This document shows positions 42,875-50,510 of a stretch of 64,000 bases of DNA, piece by piece. This stretch comes from Thermoanaerobaculum sp964488355 (GTDB lineage: Bacteria > Acidobacteriota > Thermoanaerobaculia > Thermoanaerobaculales > Thermoanaerobaculaceae). The position numbers and the translations under genes were made by a program. Every line of letters starts with the position of its first letter. Position 1 is the first letter of the stretch. The stretch covers positions 1-64,000 of the forward strand of contig CAZAUJ010000013.1 in NCBI GenBank assembly GCA_964488355.1, read 5' to 3'. Below the pieces are notes generated by a model that ran no database searches, had not been told where the DNA came from, and worked only from the letters and a program-made list of their open reading frames with translations.

Positions 42875-44315
42875 ACAGACCATCGGCAAACCAGCGCCGC
42901 TGCCCGTGGTGGTAAAAGATGCGCAGGAGCAAGCCGTTGGCCAGCAACACGTCGTAGTCATCGCGCCCAAAGGGCTCTTCCGTCCACCACTCCCCCTGGT
43001 AGCGGTAGGGCCCAGCAAAGGCCTTGACCACCGAGCCCATACCTGCCAGCCGCACAGCCACAGGCTTGCCCTCCACCGCCGTCACCTGCAAGGGACGCGG
43101 CGGGTGCCACTGGCGCAGTACCGGTGCTTGCTGCTGACCGGCGGGCAGTACCTTGGGCGCTTCGACGAAGGCAAAGGGTGCCAGCCGCCACGCGCTGGGG
43201 CGATGAGAATCCAAAAGCTGGGGGCGCCCAAGGTTTTCCGGGCCCACCAGGGCCGAAAGCCGCACCAGCGCGGCCGAAAGAAGGCCTGGATGGGGGCGCG
43301 GTGGGCCAAAAAGAGAGGCTTGAAAGGAAGGTACCTTGCCCCCCTGCACCTCCACCGCCACGCCTTCCACCGCCCATCCGGGAGGGGACGCGGCCAGCAC
43401 CAGCCGTGCCAGGGCCAGCAGGGCAGGCACTTCGCTGGTGGGAGCCAGGAGGGGCAAGGAGTACTCGCGCTTTTGCTTGTTTTCCAGGGCTAGCTCCAGC
43501 CTCACCTGAGCAAAGCCCGCCCCTTGCAGCGCCAGCCGGTCCCGGAGGCGGGAAAGCAGACCCTGCAACAGGAACAGGCACGCCTCCAGGCTAGCCACCG
43601 GCTCCTCCAGCCACAACCCCTCGCGCAGCTCCTCCTCGGCGGGATCGGGGAGGAAGTCGTCCCCTTCCCCCTGAGCCAAACGGTGCAGGTGCCAGCCTTC
43701 CCTTCCCAAGCGGCGCACCACTTCTGCCCGCGGCAGCGCCGCCAGCGCGCCAAAGGTCCTCACCCCCCAGCTGTTCAAAGCCCGCACGCAGGCCTGGGAA
43801 GGCTCAGCCAACACCAACGGCAAAGGTGCGAGGAAAGAACGCTCTCCGCCCTCGGGCACCACCACTACCTCGCCGGTCCGCGCTGCCACTGTGGCTACCG
43901 GGCCATTGCTGGCCAGCCCCACCTGCGCCCGCAGGCCCATGCGCAAACACCTTTGCCACAGCTTGTGACCCACATCCGCCGCCGGCTCGTTGCCCACCGC
44001 CAGCCACACCAGTCCTGGTCGTACCTGCTTCACCCGCGGTGAAAGGCTCCGCGCCACCTCCACCAGACTGGCAGCCGCCGCCTCCTCCACCATCTTGGGC
44101 ACGGTTTTCACCTCCACCTGGCTGGCCACCTGTCGCGCCTGTGCCGCCGTCATGCCCACGCTCACACCCAGTTGCTGGGCTTGCGGGCTCACAGCCACCA
44201 GCTGGTCCTGGGGCTGGCTCCCGCGCGCTACCACCACCGGCAGCTCTGCCAGTTCCGGAAAGCTGCGCAGCAAGGCCTGCAGAGGAAAGTCCGCTACCCA
44301 CAGCGCAGCCACCAT
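42867..44315 (-). CDS. imuB: ImuB, non-catalytic Y-family polymerase-like mutasome protein
   Basis: A 482-residue protein of the DinB/UmuC fold that links the beta clamp, ImuA and DnaE2. The N-terminus (ALWVADFPLQALLR) replaces the catalytic D-xD of active polymerases with non-metal-binding residues, as usual for ImuB. Recognisable are AVSPQAQQLGVSVGMTAAQAR, SWGVRTFGALAALPRAEVVRRLG (helix-hairpin-helix) and a C-terminal extension ending GEWWTEEPFGRDDYDVLL and RWFADGLYD, the conserved ImuB tail. The start is 3 bp after the imuA stop. It is the middle gene of the leftward imuA-imuB-dnaE2 operon. Confidence 0.92.
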   Translation of the reverse strand: MVAALWVADFPLQALLRSFPELAELPVVVARGSQPQDQLVAVSPQAQQLGVSVGMTAAQARQVASQVEVKTVPKMVEEAAAASLVEVARSLSPRVKQVRPGLVWLAVGNEPAADVGHKLWQRCLRMGLRAQVGLASNGPVATVAARTGEVVVVPEGGERSFLAPLPLVLAEPSQACVRALNSWGVRTFGALAALPRAEVVRRLGREGWHLHRLAQGEGDDFLPDPAEEELREGLWLEEPVASLEACLFLLQGLLSRLRDRLALQGAGFAQVRLELALENKQKREYSLPLLAPTSEVPALLALARLVLAASPPGWAVEGVAVEVQGGKVPSFQASLFGPPRPHPGLLSAALVRLSALVGPENLGRPQLLDSHRPSAWRLAPFAFVEAPKVLPAGQQQAPVLRQWHPPRPLQVTAVEGKPVAVRLAGMGSVVKAFAGPYRYQGEWWTEEPFGRDDYDVLLANGLLLRIFYHHGQRRWFADGLYD

Positions 44316-44318
44316 GCT

Positions 44319-45029
44319 TCAGGCTCCCGCGGCAGCACCAAGCCTTTTCCCGGCTCCCAGCCCTTGCCCCCGCTGGAGCGTCACCTGCAGTTGCCAACCG
44401 GCCAACCAGCAAAGACCCTCTTCCGCGCCGATAAAGCGCGGCAGACCAGGGGAAAAAACCAGCCGGGTAGAAGCCCAAGTCCCCATCCATGGGCTCTCGC
44501 TGAGCACCAAGCCCACCGCCCCCGCGTGCTCCACCGCCCGCGCCAAGCGCAAAGGCAGGTGCCCCTTGGCGGTTCCTCGTTCCCGTCCGGCCACATCCAC
44601 CACCACTGTGGTGATGCCCCCTGCGGCCACCACCAGCTCTACCGCTCGCACCGCTTGCTCCCCTTCCCGCACCCGCACTACCAGCACCCCATCCAGCCAC
44701 ACCCCCCAGCTCGCCCAGGAAGCCACGTCCAGCTGTCCGCAGGCATCTACCCACAGACAGAGCTCCCCTCGTCTCGTCGCCTGCGCTACCGTGGCCACCG
44801 CCACGCTGGTTTTCCCCGAACTGGCAGGTCCCACCAGCTCCCCCACCTTTCCTACCAACCACCCCCCGCCCAGCAGCTGGTCCACCACCTCCACCCCCGA
44901 GCTCACCCGCGGCCGGTGCCGCTCCTGCACCGCCCACCGCTCGCTCGCCTCCTTCAGCGCCGCCAACGTGGGCCCGCACTCGTCGCGCACCCTCGAGGGG
45001 TGCAGCACCTCGGTAGCATGGGCAGCCAC
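44319..45029 (-). CDS. imuA: ImuA-like RecA-fold mutasome protein
   Basis: A 236-residue RecA/SulA-like protein. Walker A is GPASSGKTSVA, followed by LCLWVDACGQLDVASWASWGV and a hydrophobic Walker B-like strand, GGITTVVVDVAG. ImuA family members help load ImuB/DnaE2 and interact with RecA. The frame is open to TTG 45071 and ATG 45062, but those lie at the predicted transcription start. I prefer GTG 45029, with AGGAGG four bases upstream, which leaves a leader of about 40 bases. It is the first gene of the operon, facing the S24 repressor gene. Confidence 0.82.
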   Translation of the reverse strand: MAAHATEVLHPSRVRDECGPTLAALKEASERWAVQERHRPRVSSGVEVVDQLLGGGWLVGKVGELVGPASSGKTSVAVATVAQATRRGELCLWVDACGQLDVASWASWGVWLDGVLVVRVREGEQAVRAVELVVAAGGITTVVVDVAGRERGTAKGHLPLRLARAVEHAGAVGLVLSESPWMGTWASTRLVFSPGLPRFIGAEEGLCWLAGWQLQVTLQRGQGLGAGKRLGAAAGA

Positions 45030-45076
45030 CTTGCCTCCTCTAAGACCCCGATGGCACACCATCGTGGTCAAAACTT

Positions 45077-45105
45077 AATTTAGTGCCGACAACTTAAGAT
45101 GTCAA
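45077..45105 (-). promoter_or_regulatory. Predicted leftward sigma-70 promoter of imuA-imuB-dnaE2
   Basis: On the minus strand TTGACA (45105-45100), a 17-base spacer and TAAATT (45082-45077) make a strong consensus-like promoter. Transcription would begin near 45070, upstream of the chosen imuA start. The -35 box forms the left arm of the palindrome at 45100-45120. Confidence 0.75.
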
Positions 45106-45120
45106 CCATTATAGTTGACA
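45100..45120. promoter_or_regulatory. Palindromic operator covering both -35 boxes
   Basis: TGTCAAC-N7-GTTGACA is a perfect 7-bp inverted repeat with a 7-bp AT-rich spacer. Each arm contains the -35 hexamer of one of the two divergent promoters. Related half-sites, GTGGTCAA at 45064-45071 and TTGACCAC at 45142-45149, flank it nearly symmetrically. The adjacent XRE-S24 protein is the obvious candidate to bind it. Confidence 0.75.
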
Positions 45121-45143
45121 AAAGACAAGATCCAACCTAAATT
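45115..45143 (+). promoter_or_regulatory. Predicted rightward sigma-70 promoter of the S24 repressor gene
   Basis: TTGACA (45115-45120), a 17-base spacer and TAAATT (45138-45143). The hexamers and spacer length are identical to the leftward promoter. Transcription would begin near 45150, giving a very short leader with GGAG at 45151-45154 before ATG 45163. Confidence 0.75.
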
Positions 45144-45162
45144 GACCACTGGAGTTACTCAC

Positions 45163-45837
45163 ATGAGCCCCGAACAGCTTTCCTGGCGACTGAAGCGGCT
45201 TCGGCAGCAAGCCGGCCTGTCACAGCAGGGCCTGGCCAATCGGGCCGGTGTTTCCCGCAACTTCGTGGCCCAAATCGAGCGCGGCGAGTCACTGCCCACG
45301 GTGAGCGTCCTTCGGCGCTTGGCCGCTGCCCTAGGCACCAGCGTGGCTCACCTGCTCGGCGAAGAAAGCCCTGCCACCCCTGCCGGTGACGTGGTCCCAA
45401 TCCCCCTGGTGGCAGAACGCATTGCCGCTGGCCCACCCGCCTACCTCAACGACCACCTGGAGGGCGTCGAGCCCCTCCCTTTGGCCTTGTTGCAGCGGCT
45501 AGGTTTGCACCCGCAGCGTGCCATCTTGGTGCGCCTAGGCAAAGATCAAGATTCCATGGCCGACACCATCCCTCCGGGAGCCACCGTGCTCATCGACCGC
45601 ACCCCGGTGGAGCACCTGGTGCCCCGGCAAATCTACGCGTTGCGGGAAGAAGCGGGCGACGCCTATGGCTGTACCGTCAAGCGCCTGGTATTCGACGCCG
45701 CGTCCCGTGTGCTCATCCTGCTCTCGGACAACCCCGCGCACCTCCCGCGCGCCATTCCCCTGCGAGCCGGTCAAAGCTTGGGCGACATCATCATTGGCCG
45801 GGTGGTTTGGTGGATGCCCCCTGGATCCCGTCCCTAG
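45163..45837 (+). CDS. CI/LexA-like transcriptional repressor (XRE HTH + S24 peptidase)
   Basis: A 224-residue regulator. Residues ~4-65 are an XRE-type helix-turn-helix (LKRLRQQAGLSQQGLANRAGVSRNFVAQIERG). Residues ~80-220 form an S24 domain. A candidate self-cleavage site, RIAA89-G90PP, precedes nucleophile Ser131 (DQDSMADTIPPGA) and general base Lys173 (CTVKRLVF), the LexA/CI dyad. Autocleavage stimulated by RecA filaments is therefore plausible, giving damage-induced derepression. It is divergent from imuA and shares the palindromic operator, so control of the mutasome plus autoregulation is inferred. The start follows GGAG by 8 bases. The stop shares CTAG with the convergent glycosyltransferase gene. 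Confidence 0.88.
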   Translation: MSPEQLSWRLKRLRQQAGLSQQGLANRAGVSRNFVAQIERGESLPTVSVLRRLAAALGTSVAHLLGEESPATPAGDVVPIPLVAERIAAGPPAYLNDHLEGVEPLPLALLQRLGLHPQRAILVRLGKDQDSMADTIPPGATVLIDRTPVEHLVPRQIYALREEAGDAYGCTVKRLVFDAASRVLILLSDNPAHLPRAIPLRAGQSLGDIIIGRVVWWMPPGSRP

Positions 45838-46958
45838 GCACTTTCGCACAGGCCACGAGCTATGAGCTCCTCCAAGCAACGGGCGTAGGAATCCCACGTC
45901 CAGCGAAAGGCTGCTGCCGTCGCCCCAGCTGCCAGCCGAGCCCTCACTTCCGGTTTGAGGAGCCGCTCCATGGCAGCCGCCAAGGCTCCCGCATCACCTG
46001 GAGCTACCAAAAGTCCGTTTTTCCCCTCCTCCACCACCTCCGGCAAACCGCCCACAGCCGTGGCCACCAAGGGCAAGCCGTAGGCCAAAGCTTGAGCGGC
46101 CACCGCCGAGCCCGTGGCCTGCCGGTAGGGCAACACCACCACGTCCGCGGCAGAAAACCACAAGGGGGCTTGTGATTCGGGAACCCAACTGGGCCGAAAG
46201 ACGACCCGAGAAGCCAGCTCAGGTCGTGCCACCAGCGTCTCCAGCCGTCTGTTCCCTTCCCACACCTCTCCGGCCACCACCACCTGCCAAGCTTCCTTTT
46301 TCCGAATCCTGCTGGCGGCTTGCAGCAGCACATCCACCCCCTTGTAGGAGCGCACCAAGCCAAAAAAGAGAAAGACCGTGCCCTCGGCCGGCAAGCCCAG
46401 CTCTCGGCGGGCGTGTTCCTTCGGAACAGGGTGAGCCGGTGGTGGCGGCAACGGGTGGACACCCACGGGTTTGTCCCCGAACCAGCGACGCAGATGCCAG
46501 GCTACACTCTTGCTGTGCACGAAAAAGCCGGCAAAGCGCCGCAAGGCATACCAGGCCAGCCAGCGGCTCCAGGGGCTGGCCTGGTGGTCATGGGGGTTGT
46601 GCACCACCCCAAACACCGGCAGCCGTTGTCGGGTTAGGTAAAGCGTTAGCGGTACCCAGGCCGCCGTCCAAAAAGGCACCACCAGCGCGTCCGCCCCTGT
46701 TCCTGCCAGCCTCTGAGCTAACCGGCGCCAGCTCCCGGGTCCGAAGAGGGAAAAGCACCGCTCTGCTATCGCCAGCTTGGGGCACGCTTTCTCGTCCTGG
46801 TCGGCCTCGCCCGGGTAAAGCCAGCCGGGATACTGCCTGACGGGCGTGAGGAAGGCCGCTAGGCTGCCTCGTTCCCATAGGGCGTGGGCCAGGGCGGTAG
46901 TTGTGCGCGCGATGCCGCCGCGAAAAGGCCAGGAAGGTCCTACGAGCACCAGCCTCAC
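45834..46958 (-). CDS. Group 1 (GT4-like) glycosyltransferase
   Basis: A 374-residue GT-B enzyme. The N-terminus MRLVLVGPSWPFRGGIARTT has the glycine-rich acceptor-side loop. The C-terminal half has FFGLVRSYKGVDVLLQA and the donor-binding segment DVVVLPYRQATGSAVAAQALAYG with GGLPEVV, the family's E-x7-E region being partly substituted (the first Glu is replaced in the RQATGSAVA stretch). It probably transfers a sugar in cell-surface glycan synthesis. It is divergent from the following membrane protein gene by 65 bp. Donor and acceptor are unknown. Confidence 0.85.
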   Translation of the reverse strand: MRLVLVGPSWPFRGGIARTTTALAHALWERGSLAAFLTPVRQYPGWLYPGEADQDEKACPKLAIAERCFSLFGPGSWRRLAQRLAGTGADALVVPFWTAAWVPLTLYLTRQRLPVFGVVHNPHDHQASPWSRWLAWYALRRFAGFFVHSKSVAWHLRRWFGDKPVGVHPLPPPPAHPVPKEHARRELGLPAEGTVFLFFGLVRSYKGVDVLLQAASRIRKKEAWQVVVAGEVWEGNRRLETLVARPELASRVVFRPSWVPESQAPLWFSAADVVVLPYRQATGSAVAAQALAYGLPLVATAVGGLPEVVEEGKNGLLVAPGDAGALAAAMERLLKPEVRARLAAGATAAAFRWTWDSYARCLEELIARGLCESA

Positions 46959-47023
46959 GTGGCAAGCCTACCAGCCCGTGGCAGTCCTGGAAAACTGCTC
47001 TTCTTTTGCTAAGGTACGGGGGT

Positions 47024-48238
47024 ATGCAGCTCGGGTCTTTCCCGTCTCTGGCCCCTGCGGCCAAGCGGCTTTCAGGTTTGCCGGCGATCTGCGCGTGCTG
47101 GCTGATGGTCTTGGGCCTGCTGGCGCTGGGGACGTTCCAAGGAGACCTTCGGGGGCTTTTTCACCTGGGAACCAACTTCCCGCAGCCTCCGTCCTTTGCT
47201 TCCATCCCGCCCATCGGCCCCTGGGGCTACGATGGGCAGTTTTACGCCGCTCTGGCCACCGACCCGTTCCTCCGGCGGCCGGAGACTGCCGCCTACCTGG
47301 ACAGTCCCGCCTACCGGGCTCGCCGCCTGGGCCTGCCCCTTTTGGCTTACCTTTTGGCCTTCGGCCAGCCCGCCTTGGCCGGCTGGACGTACCTTTTCTT
47401 GGGTTGGCTTCTGACCTTTGTCGGTTTGGCTGCCACAGCAGCCCTGCTACGCGACTGGCGACTGCCCCCCTGGACCCTCTGGCTGGTGGCAGCTAACGTG
47501 GGTCTCGCAGCGTCGCTAACCCGCTCCACACCCGATGCACCGGCGGCGGCGTTGCTCCTGGCCTCCTGGTGGGCTGACAGCCGTAGCCGCCCGCTGCTGG
47601 CCGGAACCCTGGCGGTTTTCGCCGTGCTCACGCGCGAGACCATGCTCCTTGGGGTAGGCCTTTACGCCCTGCGGGGGTTTCTACGCACGGGCCGCTGGAG
47701 CCAGCTGCTTCCGCCCGCCCTCGGCGGGGGGCTTTGGCTGGTTTGGGCTTGCTGGCTGCAACGCGCCTTTCCCGACGGCTCCGGTGTTGCCGGTCTGCGC
47801 GCTAACCTCCATGTGTCGGGCTTGGGCCTGTGGGAAAAGGTGCGGCTCTTGCTGCAGCGACACGACGTGCACGCCATGGAAGTGACTGCCCTTCTCGGCC
47901 TCCTCCTGCTCCTTCTCGGCACGGCGCTTGCTTCCGGCAGCCTTTCCCAGGAGCAGCACTGGGCGCTGGCAGGCTTTGCGGTCCTCGCGCTGGGGCTGGG
48001 TAGCACGGTCTATGTGGAGGCCTTCGCCTATTCTCGCGTGCTCTTGCCCTTGGCATGGACTGCGGTTCTGGCACCGCCCCCGCAGCCCTGGGCGGGGACC
48101 CTTGCCTTGGCCGGCCTGTGCTTCCAGGCCCTGGCGGGGCTATGCCTTCTGCATGGTGAGTTCTTGCCTTTAGGCGGTCTCCTGGCCCCTTTGAAGGAGG
48201 CTAAAGCTACGTTGTGGCTGTGGCTGTTTTCGCGTTAA
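47024..48238 (+). CDS. Polytopic membrane protein, probable GT-C type glycosyltransferase
   Basis: A 404-residue protein with about nine to ten hydrophobic helices. The first extracytoplasmic loop contains PWGYDGQFYAALATDPFL, whose acidic D-G-Q-F-Y pattern recurs in lipid-linked-sugar GT-C enzymes; another loop has SLTRSTPDAPAAALLLASWW and TRETMLLG. No closer family could be assigned. I start at ATG 47024 (MQLGSFPS), with AAGG 9 bases upstream; the longer frame covers the divergent glycosyltransferase 5' end. Its position beside a GT4 gene supports a surface-glycan role. Confidence 0.6.
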   Translation: MQLGSFPSLAPAAKRLSGLPAICACWLMVLGLLALGTFQGDLRGLFHLGTNFPQPPSFASIPPIGPWGYDGQFYAALATDPFLRRPETAAYLDSPAYRARRLGLPLLAYLLAFGQPALAGWTYLFLGWLLTFVGLAATAALLRDWRLPPWTLWLVAANVGLAASLTRSTPDAPAAALLLASWWADSRSRPLLAGTLAVFAVLTRETMLLGVGLYALRGFLRTGRWSQLLPPALGGGLWLVWACWLQRAFPDGSGVAGLRANLHVSGLGLWEKVRLLLQRHDVHAMEVTALLGLLLLLLGTALASGSLSQEQHWALAGFAVLALGLGSTVYVEAFAYSRVLLPLAWTAVLAPPPQPWAGTLALAGLCFQALAGLCLLHGEFLPLGGLLAPLKEAKATLWLWLFSR

Positions 48239-48265
48239 CATGCAAGGCGTCGGCAGGAGGTGACC

Positions 48266-48691
48266 GTGAACGAGGAGGAAAAACCCAAAAAGCCAGTAAA
48301 GGTCATCGATCGCCGGTGGTTCACCCCGGACGGCGAGCTGCGCGAGGATTTGCCAACGCCCCAGCCCCAACCACCGGAACCGCCCCCGCAACCTGCTCCT
48401 CAGGCGCAGTCCGGCGAGGGTGAACAGAGGCAACGAAGCCGTGGCGCCGTGCACTTTCCTAACCGCCTCAGTTTTTTCGACTTGGTGGATTTCTTTGCCC
48501 AGCAAGCCGTCGCCTTGCTCTCGGGGCAGGTGCCCGGCCGGGGTCGGGATCCAGAAACGGCGCGCTACTTCATCGACCTTCTTGGGGTGGTGCAGGAGAA
48601 AACTTCTGGCCAGGTGACGCCGGAGGAGGCGCGGTACCTGGACGACGTGCTCTTCCAATTGCGGGCGGTTTATGTGCAAACCACGAAGTAA
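48266..48691 (+). CDS. DUF1844 protein
   Basis: A 141-residue protein. The first ~60 residues are disordered and Pro/Gln-rich (VIDRRWFTPDGELRED then PQPQPPEPPPQP). The C-terminal part is DUF1844: FFDLVDFFAQQAVALLSG, ETARYFIDLLGVVQEKT and LTPEEA-like PEEARYLDDVLFQLR. The function of this domain is not established. AGGAGG ends five bases before GTG 48266, so I prefer it over GTG 48260, which overlaps that site. The last 20 bp overlap the following TPR gene, indicating coupling. Confidence 0.85.
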   Translation: MNEEEKPKKPVKVIDRRWFTPDGELREDLPTPQPQPPEPPPQPAPQAQSGEGEQRQRSRGAVHFPNRLSFFDLVDFFAQQAVALLSGQVPGRGRDPETARYFIDLLGVVQEKTSGQVTPEEARYLDDVLFQLRAVYVQTTK

Positions 48692-50507
48692 CCTTCTGCT
48701 CATCGTAGCTTGGTTTTTCCTGGCGGGCGTAGCTTCAGCCGCGGGGCCAGCAAGTTTCACGCCGCCCGAGGTCGAGCGCGCCTGGTTCCGGCTTACCGGC
48801 GCTTTGGACCCTCTGGATGTGGCAACCCTGCGCGAACGCACCGAGGAGCTGCTCAAAGTCGCCAGTGCCCTAGAAATTCGTCGCCTCACGCCCTACGCCC
48901 AGGCGCTGGCTCTCAAGGCGAGGACCTTGACCCCAGCGCAGCAGTCCTTCCTTCTGGGGCAGGCACTGCGGTTGGACCGGGATTGTCCCGAGGTGCTCTT
49001 CCAGCTTGCCACCCTCCGGCTTCGCCAGCTGCAGCCCGGGGGTGTGCTGACGGCACTCAAGGGGTTCCTTGCGTTCTTCGCAGATGGGCGGCTGATGCGC
49101 TTTCGCCAGGCCAGCCTGTTGTTCCTCGTGCTCTTGGTGGTGCTGGTGGTTGGCTGCGCCTGGGCTGTGCTGGCGGTGGGTCAAACCCTTCCTCGCCTTT
49201 GGCACGATTTGGGTGAGCTGGGCCAAGTTTGGCGGCTGGGGGCCAACGGCTGGGTTTTTTCCTTGTTCGCCATGGGCCTGCCCCTGTTTTTTGCTCTCGA
49301 TCCTCTGTGGTGGTTTTTCTGGCTGGTGGCGCTTTGCTGGGGCTACTGGCGGGCCGGGGCGAAGTTTCTGGGTGCGGCTTTCCTCGTTGTTTGCCTCGCC
49401 AGTCCCACCCTTTTGGAGGTGGCGCAGCGCAGCTTTGCCCACCCACCTGATCCGCTGTTCCGCGCCGCCATGGCGCTGCAAGAAGGCCGCTACGATCCGC
49501 CCGCCCTATTGGAACTGGACGGCGTAGCGGATCTGTTCGCCGAAGACCCGGATTTCTACCGTCTGAAAGGTGATTTGGAACGGCAGTTCGGGCTTTTCGA
49601 TGCCAGCTTACTCACCTACCAAGCGGGTCTGCGACTGCAACCGGACAACGCGCCTTTGCTGCTTGCCGCTGGCTGTGTTCACTTCCTCCAGGGCAACTAC
49701 GGGGCCGCCGTCCAGCTGTTTACCCAGGCGCGGGACCGAGGCTATGATCCGGTAGTAGCTAACTACAACCTTTCCCTTGCCTTTGCCCATGTGTACAACT
49801 TCCGCGACAGCGACGAGGCTATTGCCGCCGCGCGAAAAGCTTCGGAGACACGGTTGCGCAGGCTGAGCAAGGGGCGGGACAGCCGGGCGATTTTGCCGGT
49901 GTTTACTCTCGAAGAGGCCGAGTTGCTCCGCTCGCGTAAGGACCCGGTCACGCTTCTCAACCGTGGCCTGGCCCTGCCGCCCTTGTCTCGCCAGCGGACC
50001 ATCTTTTCCCCGGTGACCCTGGCTTCGGTCTTCGCCCTGCTCTTGGCCCTCGCCCACTCCCTCTGGCGGCAGCGCCGGCTGGGTTTTGCCAGAGCCTGCA
50101 GCAAGTGCGGGCGCACCTTTTGCAGCCGGTGCAAGCTTTCGCGGGAGAGCCAGAGTTATTGCACCCAGTGCGTCAACATCTTCCTCAAGCGCGATATGGT
50201 TGCCCCCGAGCTGCAGATCGCCAAGCAGCAGCAGCTGGCCCGCCGCCAGCGCTGGCTTTGGTGGCGCCGGCGGATCGCGGACACATTGCTGCCCGGCCTC
50301 GGTTTGGCCCTGGCTGGCCGACCGCTGCTCGGCGTGCTGCATCTGGTTCCGGCAGCCTTCCTTTCCCTGGCTGGCCTGATCTGGCTGCCAGGATTCGTTC
50401 AGCCCTTGCTGTTGCATACCTCCATGGCCCCAATTAAGGTACTGACGTGGGTTTTGTGGGCGTTGCCGTTGGTCTCGGCGCAACGAGTGCGCACCGAGGG
50501 GAGCTGA
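48672..50507 (+). CDS. TPR-containing membrane protein with embedded zinc ribbon
   Basis: A 611-residue protein. A signal-anchor (NLLLIVAWFFLAGVASA) is followed by a helical repeat region, three or four membrane helices (~140-260), TPR units (LLTYQAGLRLQPDNAPLLLAAG; AVQLFTQARDRGYDPV), another helix (~455), a treble of Cys pairs (CSKCGRTFCSRC ... YCTQC) resembling a zinc ribbon, and two or three terminal helices. No family name could be assigned. Its start overlaps the DUF1844 gene by 20 bp, and it ends 3 bp before the PATAN protein gene, so the three form a unit. Confidence 0.7.
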   Translation: MCKPRSNLLLIVAWFFLAGVASAAGPASFTPPEVERAWFRLTGALDPLDVATLRERTEELLKVASALEIRRLTPYAQALALKARTLTPAQQSFLLGQALRLDRDCPEVLFQLATLRLRQLQPGGVLTALKGFLAFFADGRLMRFRQASLLFLVLLVVLVVGCAWAVLAVGQTLPRLWHDLGELGQVWRLGANGWVFSLFAMGLPLFFALDPLWWFFWLVALCWGYWRAGAKFLGAAFLVVCLASPTLLEVAQRSFAHPPDPLFRAAMALQEGRYDPPALLELDGVADLFAEDPDFYRLKGDLERQFGLFDASLLTYQAGLRLQPDNAPLLLAAGCVHFLQGNYGAAVQLFTQARDRGYDPVVANYNLSLAFAHVYNFRDSDEAIAAARKASETRLRRLSKGRDSRAILPVFTLEEAELLRSRKDPVTLLNRGLALPPLSRQRTIFSPVTLASVFALLLALAHSLWRQRRLGFARACSKCGRTFCSRCKLSRESQSYCTQCVNIFLKRDMVAPELQIAKQQQLARRQRWLWWRRRIADTLLPGLGLALAGRPLLGVLHLVPAAFLSLAGLIWLPGFVQPLLLHTSMAPIKVLTWVLWALPLVSAQRVRTEGS

Positions 50508-50510
50508 GAT

